Assembly: GCA_021527695.1 (NCBI GenBank)
Contig: JAKFAO010000005.1
Span: forward strand, 124,001 to 188,000
Direction: 5' to 3'
Length of the DNA stretch: 64,000 nt
Origin: Naematelia aurantialba
Lineage: Eukaryota > Basidiomycota > Tremellomycetes > Tremellales > Naemateliaceae
Shown: positions 59,176 through 64,000 of the stretch, piece by piece
Layout of the letters: each line of letters starts with the position of its first letter
Position numbering within the stretch: the first letter of the stretch is position 1
Made by a program: the position numbers and the translations under genes
The notes under the pieces: model-generated
Seen by the model: only the letters and a program-made list of their open reading frames with translations
Databases searched by the model: none
Told to the model about the DNA's origin: nothing

Positions 59176-60503
59176 CTAGGAGGTCTCGGAGATTTCTTCC
59201 ACCCAGCTCCCCCGCTCGTCAATTTCGAGTACTTCCCAGTCGACCTCCACCGCTTCCTTCTTGAATATGCGTTGGATTTCAGCTGCGATGGTGTCGAAAT
59301 TGTGAGTGGCGAGAGCGAGGATTGTGGGTCCCGCCCCTGACAGGCAGATACCGAGCAGACCAGGATGAGAAGTATATGTCAGCGTGGATAGGATCTCGGG
59401 CAACCCTGGGATCTGTGGATGTCAGATTGATGAATTGAGTCCCAGGCCGTGAGACAGGGAGCGGCGACGTCCTAAATATGATGGCGGGAGGGAACAATGA
59501 AGGGAAAGGCAGGAAGGAAGGAAGAAGGAAAGAAGGAAAGAAGGAAGAAGAGCGATGGGGAGTGGCAAAGTCCTCAAGGTAGGAAGAAAGGGCACTGACC
59601 AGGGCCATGCGGTAGGGCTGATGTATCCGGTCCTTCATTGCTTCATAGATCAGGTCAGGATCTGGAGGCGAACGAGCGAGGGCTGTAGTGAGAACCGCTA
59701 GTCTCTGGAGATTGAACACCTGAACAATCTCAGCACAACCGCGCAGATCAGCCAGAATAGCCGCGCACCAAGTCTTTCCGGGAATACGTTTCTGGCAATA
59801 CACCCCTGGCTTTGGCCGTCGCCAGCTCGAACCTCGGCATTACTGCAATGGCCTTGATCTCCTTTGCCCAACCGAATTTGACATAGTGGCCGATATCGCG
59901 AGGGGCGCGGGGCGGATCCATGCCCCACTGTGGTCCGGCGTCCGGCGGGTACTCTGGCAACACTTCGGCGAGGGGGATGGACGCTGCGGACGTATCTTCT
60001 GGGGACAGTTCGCGGAGATACGAGCCTACGAAGCCGCCAATGAGCGCTGCCGTGACGTTGTCGGGATGTCGCTCGACCATCAGCGCAAAGTCGAGTAGCC
60101 GGGACCGAGGGAGTTGGAGGTTGCCTAGCAGGTCGCCGAGGAGTACGCCAGCGATGACGGCTGCTCCGGACGAGCCAAGGCCGCGGCCAAAGGGGATCTG
60201 GTTGTTGGCATGGATGGTGACGCCCGAGGGAAATGTGTGGATATCGTGCGAACGGAGCACGTAGAGTGCCACGCGGGTGAGGAGGTTCTGGTACGGGTCG
60301 AGCGGGACGTTCGACGAGTCGAGACCGGTATAGGTGATGACGGGGAGAACGGAGGTTGCTGGAGTGGATGAGGACGAGGAAGGCTGCGCAGGGATCGTCA
60401 CGGCCAAAGTGAGAGACAGGGACAGTGCAATGCCGCACACGTCAAATCCAGGCCCGACATTCGCGGTAGTCGCCGGGACGTGGATTTTGTAGGATCGCGA
60501 CAT
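59176..60503 (-). CDS. THR1: Homoserine kinase
   Basis: Phosphorylates L-homoserine with ATP to O-phosphohomoserine, the penultimate step of threonine synthesis, in the cytosol. A GHMP-kinase: motif 1 'KIHVPATTANVGPGFDVCGI', motif 2 (ATP loop) 'QIPFGRGLGSSGAAVIAG', motif 3 'GICLSGAGPTILAL'. 'ERHPDNVTAALIGGFVGSY' is also typical. Start ATG 60503 (MSRSYKIHVPA) is the first in frame. Three exons are joined: the first ends at 'ETYSRKDLV', the second ends 'QPYRMAL', and the last begins IPGLPEI. The intron 59413-59599 holds a GAAGGA microsatellite. The product is about 370 residues, normal for fungi, where the enzyme is required for threonine prototrophy. It shares a 513-bp divergent region with the SmE gene. 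Confidence 0.95.
59510..59551. repeat. THR1: (GAAG)n-type microsatellite in a THR1 intron
   Basis: Purine run of gaag/gaagaag/gaaag units in intron 59413-59599. On the transcribed strand it forms a long polypyrimidine tract upstream of the acceptor. Confidence 0.85.
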
Positions 60504-61016
60504 TCCACTGTCAGGTCAGCCATAATTCCCTTTTGAACTGCCATGTATCAAGAATGCCCTCGTCTGCTTTATAGAGCGGACCGCTGCATAGACCCGTCAT
60601 GCTCCCCCGTGGACAACCTCCACCGATGAATTGTGGGACATTTGAGGGATGTCAGGAAAGGTCAAGTCCTTGGATGTGCTTCTCATACACCTCGATCAGG
60701 GATGCCTCTACTCACCTAGCTACCTCCTGCGCAGAGACTGCTCGTCGCTGTCGTCACTCTGCACGTCGATTGCTATTCATGCCTGTAGAAAAGCCAGAGT
60801 CGTCGATACTCAATAAATCTCTGGCCAATTTTGGCATTTTCTCCCGATACATCGTCGGTTCGCGCTTCTCTCTGTTTCGTTCTATGCTCTTGCAGACTCT
60901 GTCTGCCTCGTCTCCTGTCTCCTAGTTTGTTGCTTTCTCTCATTTTAAGGCTAGACAAATTCACTACCTGACTCCTCATCTGGCGATAGCGTGACCCCAG
61001 GCAAAAAATCGGCATC
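60504..61016. other. Divergent promoter region THR1/SmE
   Basis: No gene is seen between the two start codons. A tttatag run near 60570 could serve as a TATA element for THR1. Confidence 0.5.
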
Positions 61017-61457
61017 ATGAGCGGCCGCAAAGTGATGGTGCAGGTATGTTACACCTTCAATCTTCTTTCTCCTTCCTGCCAATGACTGACGATTGCATCC
61101 TCCATCTAGCCCATCAACATCCTCTTCTCCTACCTGCAAAAACGTCAACGCGTTCTCATCTGGCTGTACGACAACACTGAGTTCCGTCTGGAGGGCTATA
61201 TTGCCGTACGTTCTCTCTGCCAGCTCGCACGACCAAGGCGCTAATCTGTTGGGTGTAGGGTTTCGACGAGTTCATGAATGTCGTGGTGGACGATACGGAG
61301 GAGGTGTACATCGAGAAGCCAGGAAAGGAGACAAAGCCACGGCGGGATCTGGGTGAGGACCGTTAACCAGCTTCAAGTGCGAAAGCTGACCTGGGTGGTA
61401 GGGCGGATACTGTTGAAGGGGGACAACATCACAGCTGTCCATCCTGTTCAGTCATAA
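61017..61457 (+). CDS. SME1: Small nuclear ribonucleoprotein SmE
   Basis: One of the seven Sm-ring subunits that assemble on U1, U2, U4 and U5 snRNA. ATG 61017 gives MSGRKVMVQ; the chain continues 'PINILFSYLQKRQRVLIWLY', 'DNTEFRLEGYIAGFDEFMNV', 'VVDDTEEVYIEK' and 'GRILLKGDNITAVHPVQS'. Sm motif 1 (up to GFDEFMN) and Sm motif 2 (ILLKGDNI) are present. About 90 residues across four exons, the family's usual size. The first coding exon is 27 bases. It converges with the first CaaX-box gene downstream; the stops are 296 bp apart. Confidence 0.96.
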
Positions 61458-61752
61458 TCGACTGGCGATGTGTGACGAGTTCCGGTGATGGAATGACGTA
61501 GACACTCAAAACGCTGTGGTGTGATATGGATCCCATGGCTTGACGCCGTTTCAGGTCATTAACCTTTAGAGGGGAAGCTAATGCCGAGCACGATCATGCT
61601 GTAAAACAAGATCTTCAAGCTATCTCCAGTCATCTCACTGCCCATGGAGGCTTTTGGATGACCCTTCTTGCACATCTGAGACGAACCAGTAAACCATCAA
61701 ATCCGGTATCGTCACTCTCATCATCAAGCTGAACTACCACGCCGCAAGCTCC

Positions 61753-62588
61753 TCACTGGACGACGCACATGCTCTCACTGGCACCTGATTGCGGTTCCTT
61801 CGTCTCTTGCGGGAGGATGTTGACCATTCTCGCATGGATCGGCGTGAGGATCCCACCGGGGAAGGCAGTGCCCGGCGGGAAGTACCTGGACGCTTATGAG
61901 CTGGCTCAATCTCATCAAGAGCATTAATGCTTGGCTCCGTGGACATTATGGCAAGAAGCAGTGGCTGGTGCCAAGAGCGCTTGCGTTGACGATCCGAGAA
62001 AGAATTGATGTCGTACTCACCCGCCGTACTTCAGCACAGTCATCGCTTGAAAGCTCGCGCCGAGGGGAAGAATCCTATCAGCGAATAGCCTGTGAGTACG
62101 AAACCAACAGCTTGTGGCCTGTTACTCACGTCCCGGCTGGGACAAAGTATCCGTCAGCGGCTTTGCCGGCTTTTGTGACATTCTTGAGGCAAGCGTCGTC
62201 GTCCTGAGCGCTGTCAGCGATGGGAAGCGGGAATCGTGCCTCAATCCTAATGACATTGTGACTGGTCTCCATAGTCCATCCGTAACTTCAGCCAAAGCAT
62301 GACGACCACTGCTAAGTATCGCCGCTCACAGTGCGCAAGGTCGATCACCAAATCGCAAAACCCAGCACTCACAAACTCAATATTCGCCCAGGCGGGCACC
62401 CACTGCTCGTACTCGCCCTCGAAATATTCTCGGACCACCTCCTCCCCCTGCAACATCTCCTCCTCCGTCCGAGGATTCAGACGCTTCAGATACTCTTTCT
62501 GCGGATCTTTCTTCTCCTTGCTTCTGGCCTCGGCCTCGGCTCGTGCCCGGAGGCGCTCCTCGTCTCTGCTGCTCACCCCGGGAGGCAT
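61753..62588 (-). CDS. CaaX-box protein 1, unknown conserved family
   Basis: Not recognised. Minus-strand exons give about 158 residues: a charged helical N-terminus (SSRDEERLRARAEAEARSKE), then 'GEYEQWVPAWANIEF', DDDACLKNV, 'AGKAADGYFVPAGT', ILPLGASFQAMTVLKYGG and 'YFPPGTAFPGGILTPIHARM', ending SMCVVQ. The core is shared with the paralogue at 63045-63735. The intron pattern is also the same: after WANIEF, after VPAGT and inside KYGG. The last four residues, C-V-V-Q, are a CaaX-type signal, expected to be farnesylated (X = Q). No signal peptide or membrane helix is seen. So the protein may be a peripheral, lipid-anchored one; function unknown. Confidence 0.78.
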
Positions 62589-63044
62589 GTTGACAGACTA
62601 TGCTCAATATCGCTCGCTTGCTGCGAAGGGATACGCAGTGGGCACCGCTGACGGCGAAGTTTGGCGTCAGATTCGAGCTTGAACACGGCGATCTGAGGAG
62701 TTCAAGGTGGCAAGGCGACAATAACAACAACAAGGGCTCCTTTCATGCAGCCCCTCGGAGCCCCTGTTTGCCATCAATCCTTTCACTCTCGTCTCCCTGC
62801 TCTGTCTTCTCAAGTTCGCTAAGGTTACTCTGAATGCTATGGGGTCCAAAACCTTCCACGTGCGGACGTGAGACATGCCACTCTATCGTCTCATGTTACT
62901 GCTGCTTTATTGCTGCATCTCAGGTGTAGGGTGGATCACTCTCTGTGCTGGAGCGCTGTGCGTCTGCTCATTTCGGGAAAGGAACCTAGTAGACCCATGG
63001 GCGCCTACGCCCCCAAGATGCCCGGTCGGCGGCGGGCTGGGCAC
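62589..63044. other. Spacer between the two CaaX-box paralogues
   Basis: 456 bp, holding the promoter of paralogue 1 and the 3' end of paralogue 2. No gene is seen. Confidence 0.6.
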
Positions 63045-63735
63045 TCATTGGATGAGACACATGCTTTCTGCCGCGGACGGTGGGGCCGGTTCCGTCGTCT
63101 CCTGAGGAAGGAGGTTGACCATCCGGGCGTGCACGGGCGTGAGGATGCCACCGGGAAACGCCGTTCCTGCTGGGAAGTAGCTGTTGGTCGAGCGAAAAAC
63201 TTGGATTAGCCCTGACTCTGCTGAGACCGAGACGACCCACCCGCCGTACTTGAGCACGGTCATTTCCGGAAAACTAGCACCGAGCGGCAGGATTCTGACC
63301 ACGTCAGATCCGATCCTTGCTGGCGGTTCAAGACGAGGCGGGAGCACGTACGTTCCTGCTGGCGCAAAGTATCCGTCTGCTGCTGAGCCGGCGCCATGGA
63401 CGTTTTTGAGACAGGCGTCCCCGTCCTATCATGTATCAGAGCCATCTTCACTCAGTCCACGCCTTGGTGAGCAGTGGGAGGAATGCGATCTCGGAAAGGA
63501 ACCCGGGGCAGCTGGGCTGAAAGACGAAAGGGCGGGTGATCAAGACAGGCTGGGGGAGGGAAAGAGGAGAGCAGAGGACAGGACTCACAAATTGGATCGG
63601 CGCCCACGTCGGTACCCATTCTCCACTGCCATTGAAGATTTCCGCCACAGCCTCGCCGTCCAGGTACTCTTCCGTCGTTGACGTGGCGGGGTTGGGCAGG
63701 CGACTGGCATACTTTTGCGCGGCTTTATTGGACAT
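63045..63735 (-). CDS. CaaX-box protein 2, unknown conserved family
   Basis: Paralogue of the previous gene, about 136 residues. It starts MSNKAAQKYASRLPN and has a shorter N-terminus; the core is 'EYLDGEAVAEIFNGSGEWVP' then TWAPIQF, DGDACLKNV, 'AGSAADGYFAPAGT', ILPLGASFPEMTVLKYGG, 'YFPAGTAFPGGILTPVHARM' and VNLLPQET, ending SMCLIQ. The final C-L-I-Q is again a CaaX-type box. Intron positions equal those of paralogue 1. The variable parts are the N-terminus and the short stretch between PQET and the CaaX box, a pattern fitting a conserved small domain with a flexible tether. The start codon at 63735 is the first in frame. Confidence 0.78.
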
Positions 63736-64000
63736 CTTGTACCCTTACTCCTTCACCGTTACTTCACCGTTATTTCTTCGGCTCTACGTTCACACCTTTA
63801 CAGCTACCGCACACCACCGCACAGCTCACAGGATCGGGAAATGTCCTTGATTGGGACAGAAGAACGACCTCACACGGCCACTAAAACCAAGGGTTTGGGG
63901 GTGGGGTATCGTCCTCTTTGTGCTTTCCACACGGCAAGATGGCCAGGAGACGGGAACGGGCTACGGAGGAGACGTATATATACCGCCGAATCTCTTGCCC
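63736..64000. promoter_or_regulatory. Upstream region of CaaX-box protein 2
   Basis: A TATA element (gtatatata, about 63974-63982, readable on the minus strand as tatatatac) lies about 240 bp before the start codon. No gene is seen in the remaining 265 bp. Confidence 0.4.

Noticed and set aside
1..64000. tRNA genes, transposons and LTRs
   Set aside because: No cloverleaf with B-box, no transposase or reverse-transcriptase motif and no long terminal repeats were found by eye; a covariance-model or repeat search would be needed to be certain.

Overview
The window is nuclear DNA from a basidiomycete fungus. Nearly every gene is split by many short GT-AG introns (typically 45-70 nt) and genes lie on both strands about 0.2-1.3 kb apart. 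The gene complement fits a yeast of the Tremellomycetes; this placement is inference from architecture and gene content, not from a marker gene. No tRNA, rRNA, CRISPR array, transposase, reverse transcriptase or terminal repeat was found.

Left part (0-18.2 kb), housekeeping genes: a nuclear-basket coiled-coil protein (TPR/MLP1 type, -), N-myristoyltransferase (+), a protein of unknown function (-), the pre-ribosome export/processing factor RRP12 (+) and the karyopherin MTR10/transportin-3 (+).

Middle (18.7-32.7 kb), accessory cluster: seven consecutive + strand genes, here called A to G, code for Ser/Pro/Thr-rich, probably disordered proteins with no recognised domain. I assembled their exons by hand and reading frame is kept across every junction. 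Four neighbours (C, D, E, F) share an odd design: a first coding exon of five bases (ATG plus two) followed by a phase-2 intron. C, D, E and G also have a clear TATA box 75-100 bp upstream of ATG. Members B, C and G carry internal in-frame repeats. This cluster is the best candidate in the window for something undescribed.

Right part (33.3-61.5 kb), mostly regulators and metabolism: a hybrid histidine kinase with two GAF domains (-), the mitotic-exit/septation GAP subunit BYR4/BFA1 (+), a YCII-fold protein with a low-complexity insertion (-), a MIG1/CreA carbon catabolite repressor with a 1.95-kb upstream region (-), a His-rich unknown protein (-), a small CxxC zinc protein (+), three further unknown genes, homoserine kinase THR1 (-) and spliceosomal SmE (+).

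Right edge (61.7-63.7 kb): two tandem - strand paralogues of 158 and 136 aa share a strongly conserved core and both end in a CaaX-like box (CVVQ, CLIQ). They look like a small family of prenylated, membrane-anchored proteins of unknown function. Exon borders were placed by eye from splice consensus and frame; no homology search or transcript data were available.
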